Origin: Paucimonas lemoignei
GTDB lineage: Bacteria > Pseudomonadota > Gammaproteobacteria > Pseudomonadales > Pseudomonadaceae
Assembly: GCA_900475325.1 (NCBI GenBank)
Contig: LS483371.1
Coordinates: forward strand, 1,984,001-2,048,000
Reading direction: 5' to 3'
Length of the DNA: 64,000 nucleotides
Numbering within the stretch: the stretch's first letter is position 1; every line of letters begins with the position of its first letter. Below, piece by piece: positions 17,470 through 27,309 of the stretch. The position numbers and the translations under genes were made by a program. The notes under the pieces were generated by a model, which ran no database searches, was not told where the DNA came from, and saw nothing but the letters and a program-made list of their open reading frames with translations.

Positions 17470-20400
17470 ATGGCGTTCTTCACCGCAGCCAGCAAGCCCG
17501 ATTTCCAGCATCAACTGCAATCGGCACTGGCGCAGCACATCAGCGAACAGGCACTGCCACAAGTGGCGCTGTTTGCTGAGCAATTCTTCGGCATTATTTC
17601 CCTTGATGAACTGACCCAGCGTCGGTTGTCTGATCTGGCTGGCTGCACCTTGTCGGCCTGGCGTCTGCTTGAACGTTTCGAGCACGGCACCCCGCAGGTC
17701 CGTGTCTACAACCCCGATTACGAACGTCATGGCTGGCAATCGACACACACTGCCGTCGAAGTGCTGCATCACGATCTGCCGTTTCTGGTGGATTCGGTAC
17801 GGACTGAACTGAACCGTCGCGGTTACAGCATTCATACCCTGCAAACCACCGTGCTGAGTGTGCGTCGTGGCAGCAAGGGTGAGTTGCTGGAGCTGCTGCC
17901 CAAGGGCGCAAACGGCGAAGGCATCCTGCAAGAATCGCTGATGTACCTGGAAATCGACCGCTGCGCCAACGCCAGTGAGCTGAACGTGCTGGCCCGCGAG
18001 CTGGAGCAAGTGCTCGGCGAAGTGCGGGTGGCGGTGGAAGATTTCGAACCGATGAAAGCCCGCCTCAACGAGTTGCTGGCAGGCATCGATTCGGTGCAGT
18101 ACGGCGTGGATGAGGACGAGAAGTCCGAAATCAAGGCGTTTCTGCAGTGGCTGGTGAATAACCATTTCACCTTTCTGGGCTACGAAGAGTTCGAAGTGCG
18201 CAGCGAGGGCGACGGTGGCCAGCTGGTGTATGACGAATCCTCATTCCTGGGTTTGACCAAGCGTTTACGTGCAGGCCTGAGCAAAGAAGACCTGCACATC
18301 GAAGGCTATGCGGTGAATTACCTGCAAGAGCCGACGCTGCTGTCCTTCGCCAAGGCGGCGCAGCCAAGCCGCGTGCACCGTCCGGCCTATCCGGATTTTG
18401 TCTCGATCCGTCAGATCGACGCGTCCGGCAAGGTCATCAAAGAATGCCGCTTCATGGGCCTGTACACCTCGTCGGTCTATGGCGAAAGCGTGCGGGAAAT
18501 CCCGTACATCCGTCGCAAGGTTGCGGAAATCGAGCGTCGCTCGGGCTTCCATCCCAAGGCGCACCTGGGCAAAGAGTTGGCGCAGGTGGTGGAAGTGCTG
18601 CCCCGCGATGACCTGTTCCAGACCCCGGTGGACGAGCTGTTCAACACCGTGATGTCCATCGTGCAGATCCAGGAACGCAACAAGATCCGCGTGTTCCTGC
18701 GCAAAGACCCCTACGGTCGTTTCTGCTACTGCCTGGCCTATGTGCCGCGCGATATCTATTCAACGGAAGTGCGGCAGAAAATCCAGCAAGTGCTGATGGA
18801 GCGTCTCAAGGCCAGCGACTGTGAATTCTGGACCTTCTTCTCCGAATCCGTGCTGGCCCGTGTGCAGTTGATCCTGCGGGTGGACCCGAAGGTCAATCTG
18901 AACATCGACCCGGTGCAGCTGGAAAACGAAGTCATCCAGGCGTGCCGTTCGTGGAAGGATGATTATTCGAGCCTGGTGGTCGAAAGCTTCGGCGAAGCCC
19001 ATGGCACCAACGTGCTGGCGGACTTCCCTAAAGGCTTCCCGGCCGGTTATCGCGAGCGTTTCGCAGCGCATTCGGCTGTGGTCGACATGCAACACCTGTT
19101 GAGCCTGACCGAAGCCAATCCGTTGGTGATGAGCTTTTATCAGCCGCTGTCCGGCGACAAGGCGCAGCTGCACTGCAAGCTGTACCACGCCGATACCCCG
19201 CTGGCCCTGTCCGACGTGTTGCCGATTCTGGAAAACCTCGGCCTGCGCGTGCTGGGTGAGTTCCCGTATCGCCTGCGCCATACCAATGGCCGCGAGTTCT
19301 GGATTCACGATTTCGCGTTCACTGCTGCCGAAGGTATGGAAATCGATATCCAGCAGCTCAACGACACCTTGCAGGACGCCTTCGTCCACATCGTGCGCGG
19401 CGATGCTGAAAACGATGCGTTCAACCGTCTGGTGCTGACCGCTGGTTTGCCATGGCGCGACGTGGCGTTGCTGCGTGCGTATGCCCGTTACCTGAAACAG
19501 ATTCGACTGGGCTTTGACCTGGGCTATATCGCCAGCACCCTGAACAACCACACAGACATCGCTCGCGAGCTGACCCGGCTGTTCAAGACCCGTTTCTACC
19601 TGGCCCGCAAGCTGGCCACTGACGACCTGGACGACAAGCAACTGCGTCTGGAACAGGCGATTCTGACCGCCCTGGACGATGTTCAGGTGCTCAACGAAGA
19701 CCGCATCCTGCGTCGTTATCTGGACCTGATCAAAGCCACCCAGCGCACCAACTTCTACCAGCCGGACGCCAACGGTCAGAGCAAGAGCTACTTCAGCTTC
19801 AAGTTCAACCCGCGCCTGATCCCCGAGCTGCCCAAGCCAGTGCCGAAGTTCGAAATCTTCGTTTATTCCCCGCGTGTCGAAGGCGTGCACCTGCGCTTTG
19901 GCAATGTGGCCCGGGGTGGGCTGCGCTGGTCCGATCGTGAAGAAGACTTCCGCACTGAAGTGCTCGGCCTGGTAAAAGCCCAGCACGTGAAGAACTCGGT
20001 CATCGTGCCAGTGGGCGCCAAAGGTGGTTTCCTGCCGCGTCGTCTGCCCCTGGGCGGTAGCCGTGATGAGATCCAGGCCGAAGGCATCGCCTGCTATCGC
20101 ATCTTCATCTCGGGTTTGCTGGACATCACCGACAACCTGAAAGAGGGCGGCCTGGTGCCACCGGCCAACGTCGTGCGTCATGACGACGATGACCCGTACC
20201 TGGTGGTGGCGGCGGACAAAGGCACTGCGACCTTCTCCGACATCGCCAATGGTATCGCCATCGATTACGGCTTCTGGCTGGGCGATGCTTTCGCCTCCGG
20301 TGGCTCGGCCGGTTATGACCACAAGAAAATGGGCATTACCGCCAAAGGCGCGTGGGTCGGCGTGCAGCGTCACTTCCGCGAGCGCGGCATCAACGTCCAG

Positions 20401-22326
20401 CAGGACAGCATCAGCGTGATCGGCATCGGCGACATGGCCGGTGACGTGTTCGGCAACGGCTTGTTGATGTCTGACAAACTGCAGCTGGTCGCGGCCTTCA
20501 ACCATTTGCACATCTTCATCGATCCGAACCCGGAACCGGCCAGCAGCTTCGTCGAGCGCCAGCGTTTGTACGACCTGCCGCGTTCGTCGTGGATGGATTA
20601 CGACACCAGCCTCATGTCGGCCGGTGGCGGCATCTTCCCGCGCAGCGCGAAAAGCATCGCCATCACGCCGCAAATGAAAGAACGCTTCGACATCAAGGCC
20701 GACAAGCTGACCCCGACCGAACTGCTCAACGCGCTGCTCAAGGCGCCGGTTGATCTGTTGTGGAACGGCGGTATTGGCACTTACGTCAAGTCCAGCGAAG
20801 AAAGCCACGCCGATGTAGGCGACAAGGCCAACGACGCACTGCGGGTCAACGGTAACGAACTGCGCTGCAAGGTGGTGGGCGAGGGCGGCAACCTGGGCAT
20901 GACCCAATTGGGTCGCGTCGAATTCGGCCTCAATGGCGGCGGCTCCAACACCGACTTCATTGACAACGCTGCTGGCGTTGACTGCTCCGACCACGAAGTG
21001 AACATCAAGATCCTGCTCAACGAAGTGGTGCAGGCCGGTGACATGACTGAAAAGCAGCGCAACCAGCTGCTGGAAAGCATGACCGACGAAGTCGGCAATC
21101 TGGTGCTGGGCAACAACTACAAGCAGACCCAGGCGCTGTCCATGGCGGCACGCCGTGCCTACGAGCGGATCGCTGAGTATAAGCGCCTGATGGCGGACCT
21201 TGAAGCCCGGGGCAAGCTGGACCGCGCTATCGAGTTCCTGCCGGCCGAAGAGCAGATCAACGAACGCGTCGCGGCGGGCCAGGGCCTGACCCGTCCGGAA
21301 CTGTCGGTGTTGATTTCCTATAGCAAGATCGACCTGAACGAAGCGTTGCTGGAGTCCCGTGTACCGGATGATGACTATCTGGCCCGCGACATGGAAACCG
21401 CGTTCCCGCCTTCACTGGGGGCCAAGTTCTCCGACGCCATGCGTCAGCACCGTCTGAAGCGTGAAATCGTCAGCACCCAGATCTCCAACGATCTGGTCAA
21501 CCACATGGGCATCACCTTCGTGCAGCGGCTCAAAGAGTCCACCGGCATGAGCGCGGCCAACGTGGCAGGCGCTTACGTGATCGTGCGGGACATCTTCCAC
21601 CTGCCGCACTGGTTCCGTCAGATCGAGGCACTGGACTACAAGGTCCCGGCCGACATCCAGCTGGCCCTGATGGACGAGCTGATGCGCTTGGGCCGTCGCG
21701 CCACGCGCTGGTTCCTGCGCAGCCGTCGCAACGAGCTCGATGCGGGGCGTGACGTCGCGCATTTCGGTCCGCACATCGCCGCATTGGGTCTGAAACTCGA
21801 CGAGTTGCTCGAAGGCCCGACCCGTGAAGTCTGGCAGACGCGCTATCAGGCGTACGTTCAGGCGGGTGTGCCGGAGTTGCTGGCACGCATGGTTGCTGGC
21901 ACCAGCCACTTGTACACCTTGCTGCCGATCATCGAAGCGTCCGACGTGACGGGGCAGAACGCTGCCGACGTGGCCAAGGCTTACTTCGCCGTGGGCAGTG
22001 CGCTGGACGTGACCTGGTACCTGCAACAGATCAGCAGCCTGCCGGTGGAAAACAACTGGCAGGCCTTGGCCCGTGAAGCGTTCCGTGATGACATCGACTG
22101 GCAGCAGCGGGCGATCACGATTTCGGTCCTGCAAATGGCCGATGGCCCTGAGGACATCGAGGAGCGTCTGAATCTGTGGCTTGAGCAGCACAGTGCGATG
22201 GTCGAGCGCTGGCGTGCCATGCTGGTCGACATTCGTGCGGCCAGCGGGACGGATTATGCGATGTATGCGGTGGCCAACCGTGAGTTGCTGGACTTGGCCA
22301 TGAGTGGGCAGGTTTTGGCGGTTTGA
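17470..22326 (+). CDS. gdhB: NAD-specific glutamate dehydrogenase, large (180 kDa) type
   Basis: A 1618-residue enzyme of the L_180 class, which oxidises glutamate to 2-oxoglutarate with NAD+. It belongs to arginine and glutamate catabolism, and the length is normal for Pseudomonas GdhB. The N-terminal 700 residues are the regulatory ACT-like region, beginning MAFFTAASKPDFQHQLQ. The catalytic domain begins near residue 810 with GGLRWSDREEDFRTE, followed by VIVPVGAKGGF (substrate-binding Lys near 848) and VVAADKGTATFSDIAN (near 915). The NAD-binding region contains VIGIGDMAGDVFGNG. GGAG lies 9-12 bases before the ATG, and a strong terminator follows. Upstream (17122-17469) there is only the promoter region, with no other gene. 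Confidence 0.97.
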   Translation: MAFFTAASKPDFQHQLQSALAQHISEQALPQVALFAEQFFGIISLDELTQRRLSDLAGCTLSAWRLLERFEHGTPQVRVYNPDYERHGWQSTHTAVEVLHHDLPFLVDSVRTELNRRGYSIHTLQTTVLSVRRGSKGELLELLPKGANGEGILQESLMYLEIDRCANASELNVLARELEQVLGEVRVAVEDFEPMKARLNELLAGIDSVQYGVDEDEKSEIKAFLQWLVNNHFTFLGYEEFEVRSEGDGGQLVYDESSFLGLTKRLRAGLSKEDLHIEGYAVNYLQEPTLLSFAKAAQPSRVHRPAYPDFVSIRQIDASGKVIKECRFMGLYTSSVYGESVREIPYIRRKVAEIERRSGFHPKAHLGKELAQVVEVLPRDDLFQTPVDELFNTVMSIVQIQERNKIRVFLRKDPYGRFCYCLAYVPRDIYSTEVRQKIQQVLMERLKASDCEFWTFFSESVLARVQLILRVDPKVNLNIDPVQLENEVIQACRSWKDDYSSLVVESFGEAHGTNVLADFPKGFPAGYRERFAAHSAVVDMQHLLSLTEANPLVMSFYQPLSGDKAQLHCKLYHADTPLALSDVLPILENLGLRVLGEFPYRLRHTNGREFWIHDFAFTAAEGMEIDIQQLNDTLQDAFVHIVRGDAENDAFNRLVLTAGLPWRDVALLRAYARYLKQIRLGFDLGYIASTLNNHTDIARELTRLFKTRFYLARKLATDDLDDKQLRLEQAILTALDDVQVLNEDRILRRYLDLIKATQRTNFYQPDANGQSKSYFSFKFNPRLIPELPKPVPKFEIFVYSPRVEGVHLRFGNVARGGLRWSDREEDFRTEVLGLVKAQHVKNSVIVPVGAKGGFLPRRLPLGGSRDEIQAEGIACYRIFISGLLDITDNLKEGGLVPPANVVRHDDDDPYLVVAADKGTATFSDIANGIAIDYGFWLGDAFASGGSAGYDHKKMGITAKGAWVGVQRHFRERGINVQQDSISVIGIGDMAGDVFGNGLLMSDKLQLVAAFNHLHIFIDPNPEPASSFVERQRLYDLPRSSWMDYDTSLMSAGGGIFPRSAKSIAITPQMKERFDIKADKLTPTELLNALLKAPVDLLWNGGIGTYVKSSEESHADVGDKANDALRVNGNELRCKVVGEGGNLGMTQLGRVEFGLNGGGSNTDFIDNAAGVDCSDHEVNIKILLNEVVQAGDMTEKQRNQLLESMTDEVGNLVLGNNYKQTQALSMAARRAYERIAEYKRLMADLEARGKLDRAIEFLPAEEQINERVAAGQGLTRPELSVLISYSKIDLNEALLESRVPDDDYLARDMETAFPPSLGAKFSDAMRQHRLKREIVSTQISNDLVNHMGITFVQRLKESTGMSAANVAGAYVIVRDIFHLPHWFRQIEALDYKVPADIQLALMDELMRLGRRATRWFLRSRRNELDAGRDVAHFGPHIAALGLKLDELLEGPTREVWQTRYQAYVQAGVPELLARMVAGTSHLYTLLPIIEASDVTGQNAADVAKAYFAVGSALDVTWYLQQISSLPVENNWQALAREAFRDDIDWQQRAITISVLQMADGPEDIEERLNLWLEQHSAMVERWRAMLVDIRAASGTDYAMYAVANRELLDLAMSGQVLAV

Positions 22327-22350
22327 GGGTTTGACTGAGTGGTAATGAAA

Positions 22351-22380
22351 AACCCTGCATCGTGAGATGTGGGGTTTTTT
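22351..22380 (+). terminator. Rho-independent terminator of gdhB
   Basis: An 11-bp stem (AACCCTGCATC with GATGTGGGGTT, two G-T pairs) with a GTGA tetraloop runs directly into a T-tract, 24 bases after the gdhB stop. Confidence 0.9.
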
Positions 22381-22417
22381 ATTGGGTGCTTAGTTCTTTT
22401 GATGGAGTTGTTTTTGT

Positions 22418-22698
22418 GTACATATCCATTTCAGCGTTAACGGCCGCTATTGGTTGCGCCCTTACGGCGCCTCACTTTTGATAGAGCGCAAAAGTAAGCA
22501 AAACGCTCTTGCCCCACCACTCGGCCCCACGCCTCAATGTCGGATTACGGGCATGCCGAGCCTAGGCGAGGCACCGAGTGGTGGGGCACAGACCTTTTGG
22601 TTACTTTTGGCTGGGCCGGCATTCCGGGCGTTTGCCAAAAGTGACCCGCCGTAAGGGCGGAACCATAATTCCAGAGCACACAAATAACGGATATGTAC
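22418..22698. repeat. Long nested-hairpin intergenic element (copy A)
   Basis: Five pairs of complementary arms nest inside each other: GTACATATCC/GGATATGTAC (22418-22427 with 22689-22698), CGCCCTTACGGCG/CGCCGTAAGGGCG (22457-22469 with 22647-22659), TCACTTTTG/CAAAAGTGA (22472-22480 with 22636-22644), a 15-base pair with one mismatch (22489-22503 with 22595-22609), and GCCCCACCACTCGG/CCGAGTGGTGGGGC (22511-22524 with 22574-22587). The whole 281 bases can fold back as one hairpin. The outer arms resemble those of the larger elements near 47.8-48.5 and 56.3-57.0 kb. No credible protein is encoded. Confidence 0.85.
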
Positions 22699-22716
22699 CC
22701 ATAAGATAAAAAACCA

Positions 22717-24138
22717 CTACTTCCCCTCCCAACCCCCACCCAACGCCAGAAACAAATCAATCTGCCCCATGGCCACCTGCGTACTGGCCGTCGCCAACTG
22801 CCCACGCACATCGGTGTAGGTCCGGGTCGCCTGCAAATCAGCCAGAAACGAAGCCCGCCCCGCCTGGAAAAACCGATGAGTCTGGTCCGCGGCCTGCTGC
22901 GCCGATTGGGCCGCGTCAGTCAACGCATCCCGGCGCTGCAGCAGAGCGGTGTATTGCACCAGACTGGTCTGGGTCTCACGGATCGCATTGAGCACCACAC
23001 CATCAAACCGAGCGAGTGCACCCTGGGTAATGGCTTCTGCCTCATGAATACGAGCTCGGGCGCCGTTGGACGGTACGGTCCAGCTAATCAGCGGTCCGAA
23101 CCCCCATCGGTTGGCTGACGGTTTGCCGAGGTTTTCCAGCAAACCCACTGTGCCCACGCTCGCCCCGATGCTGATGTCCGGATACAACTCACCCGTGGCC
23201 ACGCCAATCTCGGCTGTCGCCGCGGCCAACCGACGTTCGGCCTGGCGCACGTCCGGGCGGCGTTTGAGCAGGGCGGCGCCGTCACCCACCGGCATCACTT
23301 GGGCAATATGCGGCAGTTCGTTGCAGGTACTGACCCCCGCAGGCAATTGATCAAGTGGCTTGGCGAGCAGCATCGACAGGCGGAACAACCCGGTCTGGCG
23401 CAGCGCTTCAAAGCGCGGCAGTTCGGCGCTCAGGGATTTGAATTGAGTTTCCGAACGGGTCACCTGAGTCTCGTCGCCACGCCCGGCGTCACGCAGACGC
23501 TGGACCAACGTCACCCCCTGCTTCTGCAGGTTCAGGGACTCCATCGCGATGTCGTGTTCTTCATTGGCCGAGCAGATCTGCGTGTAGGCCCGGACCACGT
23601 CGGCCACCAGGGTGATGCGCGCGGTGTCGGCAGCGGCTTGCGCGGCTTCGACGTTGGCGTTGGAGGCCTCAATGCCGCGTTGCAAGGTGCCGAACAGGTC
23701 GAACTGATAGGACGTGGTAATGCCCACGTCGCCGACATTGGCCACCGGGACTTTCTCGGTCAGCAGGAAGGCTTCGCCAGATTCCTGCAAACGCTGTGCA
23801 CCGGCTTTGGCACTGGTGGTAAAACCGCCTGCGGCCTGGGCTTCGGCGGTCTGATAGCGGGCGCGTTGCAGGTTGGCAGCAGCGATGCGCAAGTCGGTGT
23901 TGGAGGCCATGGCCTGTTGCACCAGCTGGTTCAGGCGCGTGTCCTGATACAGCCGCCACCAGTCGGCGGGCACGGGGGCGGAAACGGAATTGATCGACTC
24001 CCCGGCGAGGTCGCCCTGCAAGTCCGGGCGATTGATCGCCGCGTCCTTGGGCAACTGGTAATCCGGGCCGACCATCTGACACGCCGACAACAGCAAGCCA
24101 AGCCCGACCGTTGCCGTCAGGCGCGTGAGGTGTTTCAT
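22717..24138 (-). CDS. Efflux transporter outer membrane lipoprotein, NodT/OprM family
   Basis: A 473-residue TolC-like outer membrane factor. It has a lipoprotein signal peptide with lipobox LLLSACQ (Cys20), then VGPDYQLP, the typical opening of NodT-family proteins. Two long alpha-helical repeats with OEP motifs follow (QQAMASNTDLRIAAANLQRA and RPDVRQAERRLAAATAEIG). It forms the exit channel for the HlyD/FUSC system encoded upstream, whose stop overlaps its ATG by 4 bases. It is the last gene of the operon. Confidence 0.92.
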   Translation of the reverse strand: MKHLTRLTATVGLGLLLSACQMVGPDYQLPKDAAINRPDLQGDLAGESINSVSAPVPADWWRLYQDTRLNQLVQQAMASNTDLRIAAANLQRARYQTAEAQAAGGFTTSAKAGAQRLQESGEAFLLTEKVPVANVGDVGITTSYQFDLFGTLQRGIEASNANVEAAQAAADTARITLVADVVRAYTQICSANEEHDIAMESLNLQKQGVTLVQRLRDAGRGDETQVTRSETQFKSLSAELPRFEALRQTGLFRLSMLLAKPLDQLPAGVSTCNELPHIAQVMPVGDGAALLKRRPDVRQAERRLAAATAEIGVATGELYPDISIGASVGTVGLLENLGKPSANRWGFGPLISWTVPSNGARARIHEAEAITQGALARFDGVVLNAIRETQTSLVQYTALLQRRDALTDAAQSAQQAADQTHRFFQAGRASFLADLQATRTYTDVRGQLATASTQVAMGQIDLFLALGGGWEGK

Positions 24139-25016
24139 TTGCCGGGCTCCTGATCGTCGATGATCGAGACGGTGGCGGTGCGCCCGGCGATCATGCGGAA
24201 GTTGTCCGGCACGTCGTCAAAGGCGATGCGTACCGGAATGCGCTGCGCCAGGCGTACCCAGCTGAACGCTGGATTGACGTTGGGCAGCAGGTTCGAGCCG
24301 CTGCTGCGGTCGCGGTCTTCGATGCCGGCGACAATGCTCACCACGTGGCCGCGCAAGCGGGCGTTGTCGCCAATGACCCGGATGTCCACGCTTTGCCCGA
24401 TGTGAATGCCATCCAGCTTGGTTTCTTCGAAGTAACCGTCGATGTGGAATGACGCACCGTCCACCACCGACAGGATCGGTCGGCCAGCGGTGACGAATTC
24501 ATGAGCGCGGGGCGCGCGGTCGTTGAGGTAGCCATCCACGGGGCTGCGGATTACCGAGCGGTCGAGGTTCAACTGCGCGGCATCGACCGTCACTTTCGAT
24601 TCATTCAGAGCGGACAGGGCGCGGGCCTCGCGGGACTGGCTTTCTTCCAGTTGCTCGCGAGCTACAAGATTGCCCAGGCCACGGTTACGTTTGTTCTCAC
24701 GGCGGGCCTGTTCCCAGGTTTCCTGGCGCTCGGCAACGGTCGCCTGGGCCTGGCGCAAGGCCAGACGGAAGCGGTCCTGGTCGATGGTGAACAACACCTG
24801 GCCTTTGCTGACCAGTTGGTTGTCACCGACTTCGACTTTCTGGATCAACCCGGAAACGTCCGGGGCGATCTGGATGACGTCGGCGCGGATGTGCCCGTCG
24901 CGGGTCCAGGGCGCGTACATGTAATACATGACCATGCGCCACACGACGATGGCGGCGAAAGTAACGACCAGCAGGGTCAGGACCACACGGCCCAGAGTAA
25001 GCAGAGGTTTTTTCAT
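24135..25016 (-). CDS. HlyD family periplasmic adaptor subunit (AaeA/EmrA-like)
   Basis: A 293-residue membrane fusion protein. The start at 25016 overlaps the DUF1656 stop by 4 bases; the longer open frame is a shadow of that gene. One N-terminal helix (LGRVVLTLLVVTFAAIVVWR) is followed by the biotinyl-lipoyl half motif (WTRDGHIRADVIQIAPDVSG), a coiled-coil hairpin (residues about 85-150) and the beta-barrel segment. As in AaeAB systems, it bridges the FUSC inner-membrane pump to the outer membrane channel. Confidence 0.92.
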   Translation of the reverse strand: MKKPLLTLGRVVLTLLVVTFAAIVVWRMVMYYMYAPWTRDGHIRADVIQIAPDVSGLIQKVEVGDNQLVSKGQVLFTIDQDRFRLALRQAQATVAERQETWEQARRENKRNRGLGNLVAREQLEESQSREARALSALNESKVTVDAAQLNLDRSVIRSPVDGYLNDRAPRAHEFVTAGRPILSVVDGASFHIDGYFEETKLDGIHIGQSVDIRVIGDNARLRGHVVSIVAGIEDRDRSSGSNLLPNVNPAFSWVRLAQRIPVRIAFDDVPDNFRMIAGRTATVSIIDDQEPGK

Positions 25017-25222
25017 TTCATCAGGTATCGACTGAGAGTATCCACGGCGCCGAGCAGCAAAGCGTATAGACCTGTGTTGAACAATGCCCGGTGCCAGACC
25101 AGACGATAAAAGTGCGCCCGCGATAACACCGCGTGGACGCCAAGAAACAGCACGTAGGTGATGCCCATGAGCGCCAGAAATGTGGGTACGAAGACCCCGC
25201 TGATATCCAGATCGCCAATCAT
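25013..25222 (-). CDS. DUF1656 domain-containing small membrane protein (AaeX-like)
   Basis: A 69-residue protein with two hydrophobic helices (VPTFLALMGITYVLFLGVHA and LFNTGLYALLLGAVDTLS). DUF1656 proteins, such as E. coli AaeX, are encoded between the FUSC pump and the HlyD adaptor of aromatic acid efflux systems, as here. It overlaps both neighbouring genes by 4 bases. It may be a small accessory subunit of the pump; its direct role is unproven. Confidence 0.9.
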   Translation of the reverse strand: MIGDLDISGVFVPTFLALMGITYVLFLGVHAVLSRAHFYRLVWHRALFNTGLYALLLGAVDTLSRYLMK

Positions 25223-27309
25223 AGAGACGCTCCGTCGAGGCCGTAGGGAGGATGAGGTTCGTGCTCGATGACCGCAGCGTTGTCGATCTCGATACCCGGC
25301 AGCAGCGCCAGGCGCAGGCCACTCAAGGCGTGCAGCAAGTGAATGCGCGGTTCGTCTTCGATGGGCGATTGGGCGTTCAAGGCGCGACGCGCGCGGTCCA
25401 TGGTCATCAGCGTTGCCGTGGGGGCGGGCAGGCGCTGCCCGGCTTTGAGGCAGGCCTGGAAATAACCGCCCACCTCATCAATCACTTGTTGCAGCAGCAG
25501 CTGTTGCGACGCATGGGCCCTGGGCAGCCACGCCAGGGTATCGAGCAGGTTCAGCGCGATTCGCAGTTCACGCACGGCGACCCCGGTGTCTTGCGCGGTG
25601 GCGGCCAGACGCGGCAGGTGCTGCATCAGGCGGTCGAGCATTTTCACGCCCATGGCTCGCCGTTCGACCAGGGTAGCGGGCCGGGTCAGCGCCACGATGT
25701 CGCGCCAGCCGAAGCGGGTCAGGCGCTTGGCCGCCAGCTCGACGCCGAACGGACGCATGATCAACGTCCAGACAAAAGCAAAGAGCAGGCCCACGGGCCC
25801 GGCCAGGTTGGAGTTGATGAAGTTCAGGAAGTCCGCGTCGTAGGCGCTCTGGATGCTGATGAAGGACGAGGTGTTGACGATGGTCAGCAAAGTGCCCAGG
25901 TAGAAACGCGGCTGCAAGGTCAATGTGCCCACGCAAATGAACGGCACCGCGAAGGCCAGTACCAGCATCGGGAAGTCGTGCAGGTTGGGCAGCACCACGA
26001 ACAGGTACAGGCTGGCGAACAGCACTGAGAGCATGGTCCAGAAGAAGAACCGATAAATCTGCGGGGCGGGGTCATCCATGGCGGCAAAAAAGCTGCATGA
26101 GACCGCCGCCAGCGCCACCGCAGCGGCACCGTCTTTCCAGCCCAGCAGAATCCACAACACGGAGGCGACGATGATCGCCAGCACGGAGGTCAGCACCGAA
26201 TAGAGCATCAAGCCCTTGTCCAGAAACGGCTTGATCTGAGCCAGACGCCAATGGCGGTAGACCGCGCGCCAGGGTGTCTGGTCGTCGGTCTTGATGGCCA
26301 GCTGCAAGGTGCGGCAGTCGTGCCACAGGTCAATCCACTCGCTGAGCCGATACAAGGCGTTGGACAGCAACAGCTGCTGGCGGTCGTCGAGTTGCGCAGC
26401 CGTTGGCTCAAGGCTTTCGAGGTGGCGATGCAAGGCCTGCCATTGCTCGGTCTGCACGCCGTCGGCGGTGTTAGCCAGCCAGTCGCGCATCTCGGTCAGC
26501 AGTGGCGTGAGTTTCGCAATCAGGTTGGTGGAGCGTCGCTCCAGCGCCCACAAGGCATCGTCCAGCGCATCAATCACCGGCAATAAATGGATCATCCTGC
26601 CGCGCAGTTCCTTGGCATTGCGTACCGTCTGGGTGCGGGCGCCTTCGTGGGGGAGCTGCCCGATCATCGGTTCCAGGGTATTGAAGGTGGCGGCCATGGA
26701 CACCCGCAGCGCGCGGGCTTCTTCAGGCTCGACGGCGCGTTGCAGAAACTGCGTGCTGTAGGCCGAAGCATCGCTAAACCACTTGTCCGCAGCGCCTTGC
26801 ATCACTGGCGCCAGGCGGCGCGGCCAGAACATGCTGCCCACCACCGCCGCACAGACGATGCCGAGGAAGATTTCTTCAGTACGCGAAACGGCGATTTCGA
26901 ACACCGCCTGGGGGTTGTCCACCACCGGAAAGGAAATCAGCGGCATGGTGTAACCCGCGAGCATCAAGGCGTAGCTGTTGGCGGTACGCAAATGCAGCGA
27001 CAAAAACAGCAAGGTGCCGGTCCACAAGGCAATGACCACGGCTAGCAGAAGCGGCGTTTGCACGAACATCGGCACAATCAGCACCGACGCGGCGGCGCCC
27101 GTGAATGTGCCGAACGCGCGATACAGCGCCTTGGAACTAGTGGGGCCGACAAAGGGGCTGGACACGATATACACCGTGGCCATCGCCCAGTACGGGCGCG
27201 GCATCTGCATCAGTAGTGCGATATACAGCGCCAGCATGGAAGCGCCAAAGGTACGCACGCCGTAGAACCAGTCTTGGGCCGGGGGCACGCCAGCAAAGAA
27301 ACCTTTCAT
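25219..27309 (-). CDS. FUSC family inner-membrane exporter (AaeB-like)
   Basis: A 696-residue pump with two blocks of membrane helices (residues about 17-165 and 350-500) separated by a cytoplasmic helical domain, the layout of FUSC/AaeB efflux proteins. Recognisable stretches are RPYWAMATVYIVSSPFVGPT near the N-terminus and the second-block repeat LYLFVVLPNLHDFPMLVLAF. The family exports hydroxylated aromatic acids and related organic anions. It lies in marR-FUSC-DUF1656-HlyD-NodT with 4-base overlaps throughout, so the product is a complete tripartite efflux system under MarR control. Confidence 0.92.
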   Translation of the reverse strand: MKGFFAGVPPAQDWFYGVRTFGASMLALYIALLMQMPRPYWAMATVYIVSSPFVGPTSSKALYRAFGTFTGAAASVLIVPMFVQTPLLLAVVIALWTGTLLFLSLHLRTANSYALMLAGYTMPLISFPVVDNPQAVFEIAVSRTEEIFLGIVCAAVVGSMFWPRRLAPVMQGAADKWFSDASAYSTQFLQRAVEPEEARALRVSMAATFNTLEPMIGQLPHEGARTQTVRNAKELRGRMIHLLPVIDALDDALWALERRSTNLIAKLTPLLTEMRDWLANTADGVQTEQWQALHRHLESLEPTAAQLDDRQQLLLSNALYRLSEWIDLWHDCRTLQLAIKTDDQTPWRAVYRHWRLAQIKPFLDKGLMLYSVLTSVLAIIVASVLWILLGWKDGAAAVALAAVSCSFFAAMDDPAPQIYRFFFWTMLSVLFASLYLFVVLPNLHDFPMLVLAFAVPFICVGTLTLQPRFYLGTLLTIVNTSSFISIQSAYDADFLNFINSNLAGPVGLLFAFVWTLIMRPFGVELAAKRLTRFGWRDIVALTRPATLVERRAMGVKMLDRLMQHLPRLAATAQDTGVAVRELRIALNLLDTLAWLPRAHASQQLLLQQVIDEVGGYFQACLKAGQRLPAPTATLMTMDRARRALNAQSPIEDEPRIHLLHALSGLRLALLPGIEIDNAAVIEHEPHPPYGLDGASL

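Noticed and set aside
18760..20994. 744-codon open frame on the minus strand inside gdhB
   Set aside because: It lies exactly opposite the conserved catalytic part of GdhB and is open because of third-position GC bias. The translation has no recognisable domain and no ribosome binding site.
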